The notes: generated by a model not told the origin, from the letters alone. Counted from the stretch's first letter, positions 1 to 9,139 are shown. The stretch: 64,000 bases of DNA from Natrinema amylolyticus_A (GCF_042678045.1 NZ_JBHUDI010000011.1:124001-188000); one strand, 5' to 3'. Program-made: numbers and translations.

Positions 1-104
1 CCTGCACTGGGCGCCGACGGACGGGTGCGACGTTCCCGGTCCGGATTCGCCTCGGCGGCCTCTCGGATGGCAGTCTGGTGTTCGTCGTCAGCGAGGTTAC
101 CCAC
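1..104 (-). CDS. possible 5' part of an unidentified gene running off the left edge
   Basis: Downstream of ahcY on the same strand there is an open frame from a GTG at 104 to the window edge. It reads VGNLADDEHQTAIREAAEA followed by an Arg/Pro/Ser-rich stretch. The composition is compatible with a haloarchaeal protein, and the 45-base gap after the ahcY stop would fit an operon, but only about 34 codons are visible. No family is recognised and it may be untranslated spacer. Confidence 0.2.
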   Translation of the reverse strand, partial: MGNLADDEHQTAIREAAEANPDRERRTRPSAPSA

Positions 105-149
105 AGTCGTGACGAACGCGAGGAGTAAGCGCCGGCGAGAAGAGTCCGC

Positions 150-1439
150 TTACGTTCCGTGGTCCCAGCTACCCATGTACTCGCGCTGGGTATCCGTCAG
201 CGAGTCGAAGTCGACGCCTTCGGCCTCGAGTTTGATCTCGGCGATCTCCTTGTCTAAGTCGTCGGGCACGTCGTGGACGCCCGCGTCGTAGGCGTCGCCA
301 TTTTCGATCAGTTCGCGGACACAGACGGCCTGAATCCCGAACGACTGGTCCATGACCTCGACGGGGTGGCCAAGCGAGACGGGCGCGGCGAGGTTGACGA
401 GCCGTCCCTCGGCGATGACGTTCAGTCGGCGGCCGTCTGCGAGTTCGTAGGCCTCGACGCCGTCGCGGGCCTCGTAGCGATCCACGGCGAGGTCGTCGAG
501 CGCCTCGAGGTCGATCTCGATGTCGAAGTGACCCGCGTTGGCGAGTAAGACGCCATCCTGCATCTTATCGAAGTGTTCCTCGACGATGACATCGCGGTTA
601 CCCGTCGTCGTCAGGAAGACATCGCCGACTTCGGCGGCCTCGGCCATCGGCATCACGTCGTAGCCTTCCATGTGGGCCTCGAGCGCGCGCCGGGGCTCGA
701 CTTCGGTGACGATGACGTTCGCATTCTGGCCCGCGGCCTTCTTCGCGACGCCCTTGCCACAGTAGCCGTAGCCGGCGACGACGACGTTCTTGCCGGCCCA
801 CGAGAGGTTCGTGGTCATGGCGATGGAGGCCAGCGAGGATTCGCCGGTGCCGTGGACGTTGTCGAACAGCCGCTTCATCGGCGTGTCGTTCACAGCAAAT
901 ACGGGGTAGTCAAGCGCCCCGTCTGCGTCCATCGCGCGCAGGCGGTGGACGCCGGTCGTGGTCTCCTCTGCGCCGCCGATGATGCCGTCGATCAACTCGG
1001 GGTAGTCCTCGTGGATCGCCGCGACGAGGTCCATCCCGTCGTCGACGGTGATCGTCGGCTCGTGGGCGATGACGGCCTCGATGGCGTCGTAGTACTCCTC
1101 GTCGTCGACGCCGCGTTTGGCGTAGCTGGTGATGTTCTCGTGGGTATCCAGCGCCGCCGAGACGTCGTCGTGGGTCGAGAGCGGGTTACAGCCGGTGACG
1201 GCGACCTCCGCGCCGCCTTCTGCGAGCGTCTCGACTAAGATCGCCGTCTTCGCCTCGACGTGCATCGCCATCGCGATGCGCTCGCCCGCGAAGGGCTGGT
1301 CGGCGACGAACTCCTCGCGGACGTGCTCGAGAATCGGCATATGCTGGGCGGCCCAGTCCATCTTCCGGCGTCCCTCCTCCCGGTGGGACTCGAGATCCGC
1401 CAGCTGTTCGCTGATCGGCGGATACGCAGTGTTGGTCAT
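150..1439 (-). CDS. ahcY: adenosylhomocysteinase
   Basis: This is S-adenosylhomocysteine hydrolase, a cytoplasmic NAD-dependent enzyme that splits S-adenosylhomocysteine into adenosine and homocysteine and so relieves product inhibition of methyltransferases. The 429-residue protein starts at MTNTAYPPISEQ; the longer open frame upstream has no family character, so this ATG was chosen. The signature GTGESSLASIAMTTNL is followed by the NAD-binding GYGYCGKG motif. It ends in WDHGT, so it is the shorter archaeal form without the C-terminal KPDHYRY tail of many homologues. An MTA/SAH deaminase that can act on the same substrate lies 1.1 kb away on the same strand. Confidence 0.96.
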   Translation of the reverse strand: MTNTAYPPISEQLADLESHREEGRRKMDWAAQHMPILEHVREEFVADQPFAGERIAMAMHVEAKTAILVETLAEGGAEVAVTGCNPLSTHDDVSAALDTHENITSYAKRGVDDEEYYDAIEAVIAHEPTITVDDGMDLVAAIHEDYPELIDGIIGGAEETTTGVHRLRAMDADGALDYPVFAVNDTPMKRLFDNVHGTGESSLASIAMTTNLSWAGKNVVVAGYGYCGKGVAKKAAGQNANVIVTEVEPRRALEAHMEGYDVMPMAEAAEVGDVFLTTTGNRDVIVEEHFDKMQDGVLLANAGHFDIEIDLEALDDLAVDRYEARDGVEAYELADGRRLNVIAEGRLVNLAAPVSLGHPVEVMDQSFGIQAVCVRELIENGDAYDAGVHDVPDDLDKEIAEIKLEAEGVDFDSLTDTQREYMGSWDHGT

Positions 1440-1769
1440 ACATCGACCGAAGGACAGCGGAGGCAAAACGCTACCGAACCAGTGACGATCGAACGCTGAC
1501 CTGGCCGTCGAGAAGATACTGTCTGACAACACGGTTCACGCCGGACACACTCGAGACGCGATCAGGTGTTCGGAGACTGTCGTCCGACAGCATACCGTCA
1601 CGGTCCAGTTGACTCGAGCGGCAAAAAACAACAGGTTCGAACGGATCGCGATCGGTTATACGATCAATCGCGCCTGTATGGCGGCGAGCGATCGATTCGG
1701 ACACTGGCGACGGGGTCGTGCCTCCGACACGAGAGAAACGTGCCGTCGACCGGCATCCGTGTCAGGTCG
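1440..1769. other. intergenic stretch with no supported gene
   Basis: These 330 bases lie between the ahcY start and the stop of the repeat-rich secreted protein. Open frames here are short and have arginine/serine-rich translations typical of non-coding frames. The only structure noted is a small perfect hairpin, CTGTCG-TC-CGACAG, near 1586-1599. Confidence 0.5.
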
Positions 1770-2429
1770 TTACTTCGATGGGCCAGCGTGGTCTGGCGGT
1801 CCGCCGCCGTTGCTCGGTCCGCCACTGTTGTCCTTCTTGGTGTCGTCATCGCTGTCTTCGCCGTCGGTGTCGTCAGCACTGTCGTCAGTGGTGTCCTCAC
1901 CCGGCGGTCCACCAGCGTGAGCCGGTGGGCCCTGGCTGTCTTTCTTGTCGTCACCCGGCGGACCGGGGTCGCTCGGCGGGCCAGCGTGTGCCGGTGCGTT
2001 ACCGGGGTTATTCGCGACGACGAAGCTCGCGACCGAAAGGCCCATCGAGTCGTTCGTGTCGTTCGATTCGTTCTGTAGACTCTCGACGTGATCGGAGACG
2101 AGCGAGCCGAAGTTCGTTTCGTTGTCCTCGGTCTCGTTATCGTCCGTCTCATTTCCGTCCAACTCATCCTCGGTCTCGTTTTCCTCAGTATCGTTGTCGA
2201 GGGTCTCGTTTTCCTCAGTATCGTTGTCGAGGGTCTCGTTTTCCTCAGTATCGTTGTCGAGGGTCTCGTTTTCCTCAGTCGTGTTATCCTCTGCGAGCGA
2301 AAACGTGGTATCGCCGTCGACGGATGCCGCATCGGCACCGCCCGTACTCGCCGCTGCGGCCATCGGTGCGAAGACGGACGCGACCATCGCGACCGCCAGT
2401 ACAAGTGCAAAGAGTCGTTTCTGTCTCAT
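1770..2429 (-). CDS. secreted acidic Asn-Glu-Thr repeat protein
   Basis: The 219-residue protein begins with a clear Sec-type signal peptide (MRQKRLFALVLAVAMVAS, then an Ala-rich cleavage region). The mature N-terminal third contains three tandem copies of the decapeptide NETLDNDTEE plus a partial copy, and it is full of N-x-S/T sequons (NTT, NET, NDT, NES, NDS), so heavy N-glycosylation outside the cell is likely. The C-terminal half is rich in Gly, Pro and Asp (PPGDDKKD, GGPSNGGGPP) and probably disordered. No catalytic motif or known family was recognised. An inverted repeat ATTCAG-N6-CTGAAT lies about 15 bases upstream of the start. Confidence 0.8.
   Translation of the reverse strand: MRQKRLFALVLAVAMVASVFAPMAAAASTGGADAASVDGDTTFSLAEDNTTEENETLDNDTEENETLDNDTEENETLDNDTEENETEDELDGNETDDNETEDNETNFGSLVSDHVESLQNESNDTNDSMGLSVASFVVANNPGNAPAHAGPPSDPGPPGDDKKDSQGPPAHAGGPPGEDTTDDSADDTDGEDSDDDTKKDNSGGPSNGGGPPDHAGPSK
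2173..2280. repeat. 30-bp in-frame tandem repeat (3.6 copies)
   Basis: Three perfect copies of a 30-base unit starting GTCTCGTTTTCCTCAGT on the plus strand (2173-2202, 2203-2232, 2233-2262) are followed by a partial copy. The unit length is a multiple of three and encodes the decapeptide NETLDNDTEE of the secreted protein, so copy-number change would alter protein length without a frameshift. Confidence 0.95.
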
Positions 2430-2558
2430 TCCGAGTAGAACATTCAGCGATCCCTGAATAAACCCTTCCGGCAGTTCGATTAGTTCGAAGACCCATTTCG
2501 ACCGATAAGAATAGTTTATATCGTTTATAGACTTTTTTGAGAGTTTAACTTTCGATCA

Positions 2559-3854
2559 TCACTCGACCCTAGCGGCCAGCGACTCGGCCGCCTCGAGCGC
2601 CCGCTGCCGAACCGCCGCTTCGTCCAGCGTCAGCACCTCGCGGTCGCGCATGAGTACCTCTCCGTCACAGACGGTGTGGCGGACGTCCGACGCCGCGGCC
2701 GCGTAGGCGAGGTGACTGACGAGGTCATGGGGCGGGGTCAGGTGCGGTTGCTCGAGGTCAATCACCGCGAAATCGGCCGGTGCGCCTTCCTCGAGCCGGC
2801 CTGACTCGACGCCGATCGCGTCGGCGCTGCCTGCCGTCAACATCTCGACGACAGCTTCGGCAGGAACCGCGCTGGCATCGTCGGCGGCGAGTTTGCCAAG
2901 CATGGCCGCGTCGCGGGCCTCGTCGAGCATCGAGAGGTCGTTGTTCGAGGCCGCGCCGTCGGTGCCAAGGCCGACGGTGACGCCCGCCTCGCGCATGCGC
3001 TGGACGGGAGCCATCCCGCTTGCCAGTTTCATGTTCGAGGCCGGGCAGTGGATCACGCCGGTGCCGGCCTCCGCGAGCAGGTCGATCTCCGTCTCGTCGA
3101 CGTGGACGCCGTGGGCGACGAAGTCCTCGGGCTCGAGCATTCCCTGCTCGGCGGCGTACGCGAGCGGCCGCTGTCCGTATTCGTCGACGATCGGCGCGAC
3201 CTCCTCGGTGGTCTCGTTGGCGTGGTAATGGATCGGGACCCCCGCCTCGCGCGCTTCAGGGACGAACTCCTCGAGGTACTCGTCCCCGACGGTCGTCAGC
3301 GAGTGGGGCATGAACGCCGTCGAGATCCGGCCGTCGGCCGCGCCGTCGTACTCGCGGGCGATCTCGAGACTCGTCTGGGCGTCTTCGCGGGCGACATCGC
3401 CGTCCTTGCCGACGGTGACGATCCCGTGACCCAGGCGGGCTCGGAGTCCGGCTTCCTCGACCGCGGCAGCGATCTCGGGGACGTGGAAGTACATGTCCGC
3501 GAATGCCGTGGTGCCGGCCTTGATAAGCTCGAGCAGCCCCAGTTCGGTCCCGACGCGGACGTCCTCTGGGGTCAGCTCGCCCTCGGCAGGCCAGATGTCC
3601 TCCTGGAGCCACGCGTCGAGCGGCTTGTCGTCTGCGTACCCCCGCAGGAGCGTCATCGCGACGTGGCAGTGGCCGTTGACGAATCCCGGCGTCACGAGCG
3701 AACCGGCGGCGTCGAGCGTCTCGTCGGCGTCAGCTCCGAGGTCGGAACCGAGCTCGAGGATCTCACCGGCGTCCTGATCGATCAGTACGTCCGCAGTCGT
3801 CACCGTCAGATCGGACTGGAGCACCTGCCCGTCGGTGATCGCAAGCGTCGTCAT
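2559..3854 (-). CDS. mtaD: 5-methylthioadenosine/S-adenosylhomocysteine deaminase (amidohydrolase)
   Basis: This is a metal-dependent amidohydrolase of the MTA/SAH deaminase (MtaD/DadD) group, which converts 5'-methylthioadenosine, S-adenosylhomocysteine or 5'-deoxyadenosine to the inosine form. The 431-residue protein has the expected motifs in order: the N-terminal metal site GHCHVAMTLLRG near residue 61, HYHANET, VAHGVHVDE, and LGTDGAASNNDLSMLDE, the signature of this subgroup. Presence of ahcY nearby fits a role in clearing S-adenosylmethionine by-products. The exact substrate cannot be told from sequence; a generic aminohydrolase is the alternative. Confidence 0.85.
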   Translation of the reverse strand: MTTLAITDGQVLQSDLTVTTADVLIDQDAGEILELGSDLGADADETLDAAGSLVTPGFVNGHCHVAMTLLRGYADDKPLDAWLQEDIWPAEGELTPEDVRVGTELGLLELIKAGTTAFADMYFHVPEIAAAVEEAGLRARLGHGIVTVGKDGDVAREDAQTSLEIAREYDGAADGRISTAFMPHSLTTVGDEYLEEFVPEAREAGVPIHYHANETTEEVAPIVDEYGQRPLAYAAEQGMLEPEDFVAHGVHVDETEIDLLAEAGTGVIHCPASNMKLASGMAPVQRMREAGVTVGLGTDGAASNNDLSMLDEARDAAMLGKLAADDASAVPAEAVVEMLTAGSADAIGVESGRLEEGAPADFAVIDLEQPHLTPPHDLVSHLAYAAAASDVRHTVCDGEVLMRDREVLTLDEAAVRQRALEAAESLAARVE

Positions 3855-3919
3855 TGGATTGGGGTTCTCCTCTGGCGGCCTTAGCCTGTCGATGGACCGC
3901 GACGAGCCGAGCCACGGGG

Positions 3920-3926
3920 TTTATGG
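3920..3926 (+). promoter_or_regulatory. TATA-like element of the SpoIIM-family gene
   Basis: TTTATGG lies 23-29 bases before the ATG at 3949. This spacing implies transcription starting at or next to the start codon and supports that start over the earlier in-frame ATGs. Confidence 0.55.
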
Positions 3927-3948
3927 GTCGATTCGCCAACATGAAACT

Positions 3949-4641
3949 ATGGACGATCGAATCCAGCGCGGACGCGATCCCACCACGAGTGGCGATCCGG
4001 CCGCGAACGGGTATCCACCGCGCGACGCACTCGCCGACGCGTGGGACGAGCACAGCCGCTACGTCGGCTTCGCCGCCGGCCTGTTCGCGGTCGGCATCGT
4101 CGTCGGAATCGCGCTGATGGTCGCCGGCTACAACTTACTCGAGATCATCCAGGACGTGGTCGGTGAGCCGCTGTTTCCCGATATCAGCGACCGGAGCCGG
4201 CTCGAACTGGCACGCTTTCTGCTCGTGAACAACAGTCGTGCGTTCCTGCTGTCGATCCTCGGGGTGCTGACGCTGGGGCTCCTGACGGCCTGGGCAATGC
4301 TGTTCAACGGGGTTATCGTCGGGAACGTCGGCGCGTTCATCGCCAGCAGCGTCGGTATCGGCTACATCCTCGTCGGCCTGCTGCCCCACGGCATCTTCGA
4401 ACTCCCCGCACTCTTTATCGCCGCCGGCGTCGGCTTCCGGCTGCTCTACCGGGTCGGCCAGCGGCTTCGAGGCACGCGCGATGCGATCGTCACGAAACGC
4501 TATCTGTACCGAACCGGCCTGCTCGTGCTCGCGGGCTGGCTCCTGCTAGTCGTCGCCGCCGTCGTCGAGGCGTTCGTCACGCCCGCGTTGCTCGAGGCGT
4601 TGTTTGCCGACCGGCTCGAGTCGATGGGGTCGGCCCCCTGA
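3949..4641 (+). CDS. stage II sporulation protein M (SpoIIM/DUF95) family membrane protein
   Basis: The 230-residue integral membrane protein has about five hydrophobic segments: FAAGLFAVGIVVGIALMV, FLLSILGVLTLGLLTAW, VIVGNVGAFIASSVGIG, LPHGIFELPALFIAAGVG and LLVLAGWLLLVVAAVVEAF. The segment LLPHGIFELPALFIAAG is characteristic of the SpoIIM/DUF95 family, whose function in non-sporulating archaea is unknown. The ATG at 3949 was chosen because the protein reads MDDRIQRGRDP and a TATA-like element sits 23-29 bases upstream. It is transcribed divergently from the deaminase gene. Confidence 0.8.
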   Translation: MDDRIQRGRDPTTSGDPAANGYPPRDALADAWDEHSRYVGFAAGLFAVGIVVGIALMVAGYNLLEIIQDVVGEPLFPDISDRSRLELARFLLVNNSRAFLLSILGVLTLGLLTAWAMLFNGVIVGNVGAFIASSVGIGYILVGLLPHGIFELPALFIAAGVGFRLLYRVGQRLRGTRDAIVTKRYLYRTGLLVLAGWLLLVVAAVVEAFVTPALLEALFADRLESMGSAP

Positions 4642-4746
4642 ACAGGCGGAACCGACACCGTTTATCCAGTTTACCGGCGGCTGAACGATCGTGAACGGAT
4701 CGAATCGTCAACTCCCTTTTTCTCGAGGAGGTGACTGTGGTCGGGT

Positions 4747-5610
4747 ATGAACAGACGCGCGATCCAACTGGTACTGGTGGCCGCCCTCGTCGCCATTGCC
4801 GGCTGTGCCGGCGGGATGGGCGGCGATCCGGGGACTGACGCGACGACTGACGACTCCTCGATGATGGACTCGAGCGACGGCACGGGAACGGCCGCGTTCT
4901 ACGTCAGCGACGAACCGAACGCGATCGACGACTTCGAACACCTCAACGTGACGATCACGAAGGTCGGGTTCAAGAAGACCGGCAGCGTGACCGCCGATGC
5001 GACGAACGAAAAGGATGGAGAGGCAAACGAGACCGACGGTGAGACGAACGAAACCGACGGAGAACTCGAGTCCGACAGTGAGAGCGAGTTGAACAACGAA
5101 ACCGAATCTGAGTCCGAGACGGACGGCAAGGAGTCTGAAGCGGACGAGACGGATGGCGACGGAGACGGCGCGTCCGACGAGCACTGGATCGAGCGCGACG
5201 TCAACGAAACGACGGTCGATCTCACGGAGCTGAAAGGCGCGAACGCGTCCATGATCGACGAGTTCGAACTGCCTGCCGGCGAGTACGAGACGGTCTTCAT
5301 CTACGTCAGCGACACCGAGGGTGTCCTGACCGACGGGACAGAGACGCGAGTGAAACTGCCGAGCGAAAAGCTCCAGTTACACACGACGTTTACCATCGGG
5401 AACAACGAGTCGGTCGACTTCGTCTACGACATCGCGCCCCACAAGACTGGCAAGAGCGGAAAGTACATCCTCAAGCCGGTGATCAGCGAGAGCGGCACCG
5501 GCGACAAGGTCGAGATTCAGGATATCGACAAGCAGAAAGACGAGAGCGAAGCAGAGCGGGAGAACGAACAGGGACAGCAGTCCGGTGAAGAACCGCCGCA
5601 GAAGAACTGA
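4747..5610 (+). CDS. DUF4382 lipoprotein with acidic insert
   Basis: The 287-residue secreted lipoprotein has a signal peptide ending in the lipobox IAGC (Cys20). The DUF4382 domain starts at AAFYVSDEPNAIDDFEHLNVTITKVGF and resumes at WIERDVNETTVDLTELKGA, ending near the DKVEIQDI stretch. Between these halves (about residues 78-145) is a low-complexity insert of Glu, Asp, Ser, Thr and Asn (ETDGETNETDGELESDSESE and similar). A Shine-Dalgarno-like GGAGGTGA lies about 12 bases before the ATG. The function of DUF4382 is not known; surface anchoring is inferred from the lipobox. Confidence 0.8.
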   Translation: MNRRAIQLVLVAALVAIAGCAGGMGGDPGTDATTDDSSMMDSSDGTGTAAFYVSDEPNAIDDFEHLNVTITKVGFKKTGSVTADATNEKDGEANETDGETNETDGELESDSESELNNETESESETDGKESEADETDGDGDGASDEHWIERDVNETTVDLTELKGANASMIDEFELPAGEYETVFIYVSDTEGVLTDGTETRVKLPSEKLQLHTTFTIGNNESVDFVYDIAPHKTGKSGKYILKPVISESGTGDKVEIQDIDKQKDESEAERENEQGQQSGEEPPQKN

Positions 5611-5715
5611 GGAAACGAACGCGCTTCTCATAGCATCACAGCGCTGAATCGTTCGCTGCCGCCCAAGAGGGTTTTCGACCGGATCGGCAGTGCAGAAGTA
5701 GTCGACTCGAGCCGG

Positions 5716-8319
5716 TCAGCGCCGAAGCCACCCGAACAGTCGGTAGTCGTGGTCGGGCGTGTACCGGCGGAACAGCAGGCTGTTGGAGAGGACCGACACG
5801 GACGACAGTGCCATCGCGCCGGCCGCGAGCACCGGCTGGAGCAGCCCTAGCGAGGCAAGCGGGATCATCGCAGTGTTGTAGCCCAGCGCCCAGACGAGGT
5901 TCTGTTTGATCTTGTCGAGCGTGGCCTCCGAGATCCGGATCGCCTTCACTACGTCGAGGGGGTCGTCACGCATCAGCGTCACGTCCGCCGCCTCGATGGC
6001 CACGTCCGTCCCCGAGCCGATGGCGGTGCCGACGTACGCGACCGCGAGTGCGGGTGCGTCGTTGACGCCGTCGCCGACCATCATCGCCTTCCGACTGCCG
6101 GACTGAATGTCCTCGACCGCGTCGGCCTTGTCCTCGGGAAGGACGCCCGCACGGACGTTGTTGGGGTCGATCCCGACCTGCTCGGCGACGGCCCGTGCCG
6201 TCCGCTCGTTGTCGCCGGTGATCAGCATGACATCGAGGCCGCGGTCCTGCAGGGCTGCGACCGCGTCGGCCGAACTCTCCTTGACCGTGTCGGCGTCCGC
6301 GACCACACCCGCGACCGCGCCGTCGACTGCGACCAACATCGCGGTCTTGCCCTCGCGCTCGAGTCGTTCCATCTCGTCGGCTGCAGGCGCAGGGTCGACG
6401 TCTGCCCCCTCGAGCAGCCGGCGATTCCCGACCAGCACCTCGCGACCCTCGACGATCGCCCGGACGCCCTGTCCGGGGACGTTTTCGAACTCGTCGGGGG
6501 AAGTGAGGTCGAGGCCGCGTTCCTCGGCTCCCTCGACGATCGCCTGTGCGAGCGGGTGTTCGCTGTTGCGTTCGGCGCTGGCCGCGAGCCGGAGCACCGC
6601 GTCGCCCTCGAGCGGCGCTCGAGTCGCCACTGCGCCGCCGTCGGTCACCGGATCGCCGCCGTCAGTCGCCGCCCGATCGCCCTCGAGAGCGACCACGTCG
6701 GTCAGCGTCATTTCGCCGGTCGTCAGCGTCCCGGTCTTGTCGAAGACGACGGTGTCGACGTCCTTTGCGCGCTCCAGGACGTCACCGCCCTTGAACAGGA
6801 CGCCGTTCTGTGCGCCCAGGGTGGAGCCGACCATCGTCGCGGCGGGGGTCGCCAGCCCGAGCGCACAGGGACAGGCGATCAGGACGGCCGAGGCGAAGAC
6901 GACGATCGCGAACTCGAACGCCGAGATGGCGGCTGGACCGCCGCCGACGAGCCCCCACAGCGGGAGCGCACCGACGAAGCCGGCCAGCGCCTCGGGGAAG
7001 AGATACCAGATCAGGCCCCAGAACGTCGCGTTGAGGATGACCGCAGGGACGAAGTACGCCGAGATGCGATCCGCGAGGTTCTGGATCTCCGGCTGGCGCG
7101 CCTGAGCTTCCTTGACCGTCTGGACGATCCCCTGCAACGCCGTGTCCTCACCGACTTTCGTCGCCTCGACGACCAGCACGCCGTTCTCGTTGATCGTCGA
7201 GCCGATCACCTCGTCGCCGTCCTCTTTCTCGACGGGGACGGACTCGCCGGTCACCATCGACTCGTCGACCGCGGACTGGCCGTCCACGACGACGCCGTCG
7301 GTCGGGATCTTCTCGCCCGGCCGGACCTTCATGCGGTCGCCGACCGCGACGTCCTCGAGTGGCACCTCACGCTCAGTTCCATCGTCGTCGACCAGCGTGG
7401 CCGTCTCGGCCTCCATCTCGAGGAGTTTCCGCAAGGCATCGCCGGCCTGGCCCTTCGAGCGGGCCTCGAGGTAGTTACCCAGCGTGATGAACACGAGGAT
7501 CATCGCGGCGGTGTCGAAGTAGAGGTTCCCCGCGAGCAGACCAAGCAGGACGATCAGGCTGTAAATGTAGGCCGTCGACGAGCCCAGCGCGATCAGCACG
7601 TCCATGTTGGCGGTCCGGTTTTTTACGATCGCGGTATACGAGTTCGCGAGGAACTCGCGGCCGAGGACGATGTAGACCGGCGTTGCGAGCAGGAACTCGA
7701 CCCAGCCGAAGCTCACGCCGAAGACCGTCTCGGGCAGCAGTTCCCCGCCGAGCAGGAACCGGTTCGCGAGGAAGAACAGGAACGGGGCCGAGAGGACGGC
7801 ACCGAAGAGGGTCAGCCGAAGCTGCTTGCGGATCTCGGCCTGTCGCGCCGCGTCGCGGCGCTCCTGATCCGACTGCCCTTCGCTGTCGCCGCCGTCCTCC
7901 TCGCGGACGGGCATGTAGCCTGCGTTCTCGATGGCCGCGTAGAGATCCTCGAGCGAGGCGTCGACGGGGTTGTACTCGACCTGGGCCTCGTCGGTCGCGT
8001 AGTTGACCTCCACGTCGATGACGCCGGGGACGGACTCGAGTGCCGTCTCGTTGGCCTCGGCGCAGTTCGCACAGCTCATGTCGGTGATGCCGATCGACCG
8101 GCTGGCACGCTCGGCGTGGTAGCCGGCGTCGTCGATCGTCTCGTAGATGTCGGCGAGCGACACCTGTTCGGGGTCGTATTCGACGGTTCCCTCGTCGGTG
8201 GCGAAGTTGATACTCGCCTCGTGTACGCCGTCTGTGGACTCCAGGGCATTGTTGATCGATTGCGAACAGTTCGCACAACTCATGCCCCGGATGTCCAGGT
8301 GTGCGGTCCGGGTACTCAT
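5716..8319 (-). CDS. copA: copper-exporting P1B-type ATPase, CPC type, two HMA domains
   Basis: This 867-residue membrane ATPase exports Cu(I) from the cytoplasm. Two N-terminal heavy-metal-associated domains carry GMSCANCS (near residue 13) and DMSCANCA (near residue 82). The catalytic core follows in order: the actuator loop MVTGES, the membrane metal site IACPCALGLATP, which marks the Cu(I)/Ag(I) P1B-1 class, the phosphorylation motif DKTGTLTTG, and the hinge GDGVNDAPAL. It runs in the same direction as the TRASH-domain regulator and faces a CopZ-like chaperone gene. A candidate operator lies 47-61 bases before its start and is repeated upstream of copZ. Confidence 0.95.
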   Translation of the reverse strand: MSTRTAHLDIRGMSCANCSQSINNALESTDGVHEASINFATDEGTVEYDPEQVSLADIYETIDDAGYHAERASRSIGITDMSCANCAEANETALESVPGVIDVEVNYATDEAQVEYNPVDASLEDLYAAIENAGYMPVREEDGGDSEGQSDQERRDAARQAEIRKQLRLTLFGAVLSAPFLFFLANRFLLGGELLPETVFGVSFGWVEFLLATPVYIVLGREFLANSYTAIVKNRTANMDVLIALGSSTAYIYSLIVLLGLLAGNLYFDTAAMILVFITLGNYLEARSKGQAGDALRKLLEMEAETATLVDDDGTEREVPLEDVAVGDRMKVRPGEKIPTDGVVVDGQSAVDESMVTGESVPVEKEDGDEVIGSTINENGVLVVEATKVGEDTALQGIVQTVKEAQARQPEIQNLADRISAYFVPAVILNATFWGLIWYLFPEALAGFVGALPLWGLVGGGPAAISAFEFAIVVFASAVLIACPCALGLATPAATMVGSTLGAQNGVLFKGGDVLERAKDVDTVVFDKTGTLTTGEMTLTDVVALEGDRAATDGGDPVTDGGAVATRAPLEGDAVLRLAASAERNSEHPLAQAIVEGAEERGLDLTSPDEFENVPGQGVRAIVEGREVLVGNRRLLEGADVDPAPAADEMERLEREGKTAMLVAVDGAVAGVVADADTVKESSADAVAALQDRGLDVMLITGDNERTARAVAEQVGIDPNNVRAGVLPEDKADAVEDIQSGSRKAMMVGDGVNDAPALAVAYVGTAIGSGTDVAIEAADVTLMRDDPLDVVKAIRISEATLDKIKQNLVWALGYNTAMIPLASLGLLQPVLAAGAMALSSVSVLSNSLLFRRYTPDHDYRLFGWLRR

Positions 8320-8365
8320 TGATAACCACTAGGGGGTGGTGACTTACCCTCTTTACTGGTCAGAA

Positions 8366-8380
8366 CGCAAAGTTTCGGGC
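8366..8380 (-). promoter_or_regulatory. candidate copper-regulator operator upstream of copA
   Basis: The plus-strand sequence CGCAAAGTTTCGGGC shares AAAGTTTCGGG with a site upstream of copZ at 9140-9152, where the core is the perfect palindrome CGAAA-G-TTTCG. Here it sits 47-61 bases before the copA start, upstream of the presumed TATA region, a position that suits an activator. Binding by the adjacent TRASH-domain Lrp-like protein is inferred. Confidence 0.45.
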
Positions 8381-8499
8381 CGTGATTTCTTTCGAGTCGT
8401 AACTCATACTGCCGGACAGAACGACGTGACGCCGGTCGCGACTTCGGGGCCGTCACCTGGGGACGGCCGCACGCATGCGACCGGCTTCGTCGAGGGGTA

Positions 8500-9087
8500 T
8501 TACGCGTCCGCCTCGAGCCGATCGTACCGCTCTTCGAACCGGCCTCGACAGGACGGACAACAGAAGTGATACACCTCACCGTCGATGCGGGTCGACTCGC
8601 CCTCGCTGTCGACGGTGTTGCCACACTCCGCGCAGGTGAGCGCGAACGCGGTGCCGTCCAGCGACGGCGTCCATTCGGCGTCGTCGATCAGCGTTACGTC
8701 GTAGTCGACGCCGTCGACCGGAAACAGTCCCTCGAGCCACTCGTGGACTCGCTGGAGCTGTGCGCGCGCGTAGAACCAGCAGTCGCCGTCGGCGGTGACG
8801 AACACGTGTTCGACCGCGTCGGCGTCGACGAGCGCTGCCTTGCACTCACCGACGGCACCTGGGGGAACGGTCGCCCGGATGAACACCGGGACACCCGCCC
8901 GAAGCTGTGACTGGTCGACGTCGACGGTGAAGCCGTTGATGACACCCGCCTCCTCGAGGCGCTCGACGCGGTCGGAGACGGCAGGTCCGGAGAGGCCGAC
9001 CACGTCAGCGATCTCGCTGTAGGGTCGGCGCGCGTTCTCGGTCAGCAATCGCAGAATCTCCATGTCGGTTTCGTCGAGGTCACGCAT
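8500..9087 (-). CDS. Lrp/AsnC-family regulator with C-terminal TRASH metal-sensing domain
   Basis: The 195-residue protein joins an N-terminal winged helix of the Lrp/AsnC type (DETDMEILRLLTENARRPYS, then SGPAVSDRVERLEEAGVI), a ligand-binding-like middle, and a TRASH zinc/copper domain at the C-terminus (CAECG, then FCCPSCRGRFEERY). Family knowledge: a Halobacterium salinarum protein of this architecture (VNG1179C) is needed for copper induction of a P-type ATPase gene. Its place next to copA and copZ supports the same role here. It is divergent from copZ, so the 126-base gap could also carry autoregulation. Confidence 0.88.
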   Translation of the reverse strand: MRDLDETDMEILRLLTENARRPYSEIADVVGLSGPAVSDRVERLEEAGVINGFTVDVDQSQLRAGVPVFIRATVPPGAVGECKAALVDADAVEHVFVTADGDCWFYARAQLQRVHEWLEGLFPVDGVDYDVTLIDDAEWTPSLDGTAFALTCAECGNTVDSEGESTRIDGEVYHFCCPSCRGRFEERYDRLEADA

Positions 9088-9139
9088 ACCACCGGTTGGG
9101 GCTCGAGAGCGAAGAGCGTGACGACCGCTACTTTGGGAT

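Noticed and set aside
573..1238. Long plus-strand open frame of 221 codons opposite ahcY
   Set aside because: It is the antisense of ahcY; its Arg/Val/Asp-rich translation is typical of shadow frames in GC-rich DNA.
1633..1645. GGTTCGAAC-like sequence suggesting a tRNA T loop
   Set aside because: No acceptor, anticodon or D-arm pairing surrounds it.
6556..8322. 588-codon plus-strand frame opposite copA
   Set aside because: It lies fully antisense to the well-supported copper ATPase and has no domain features.
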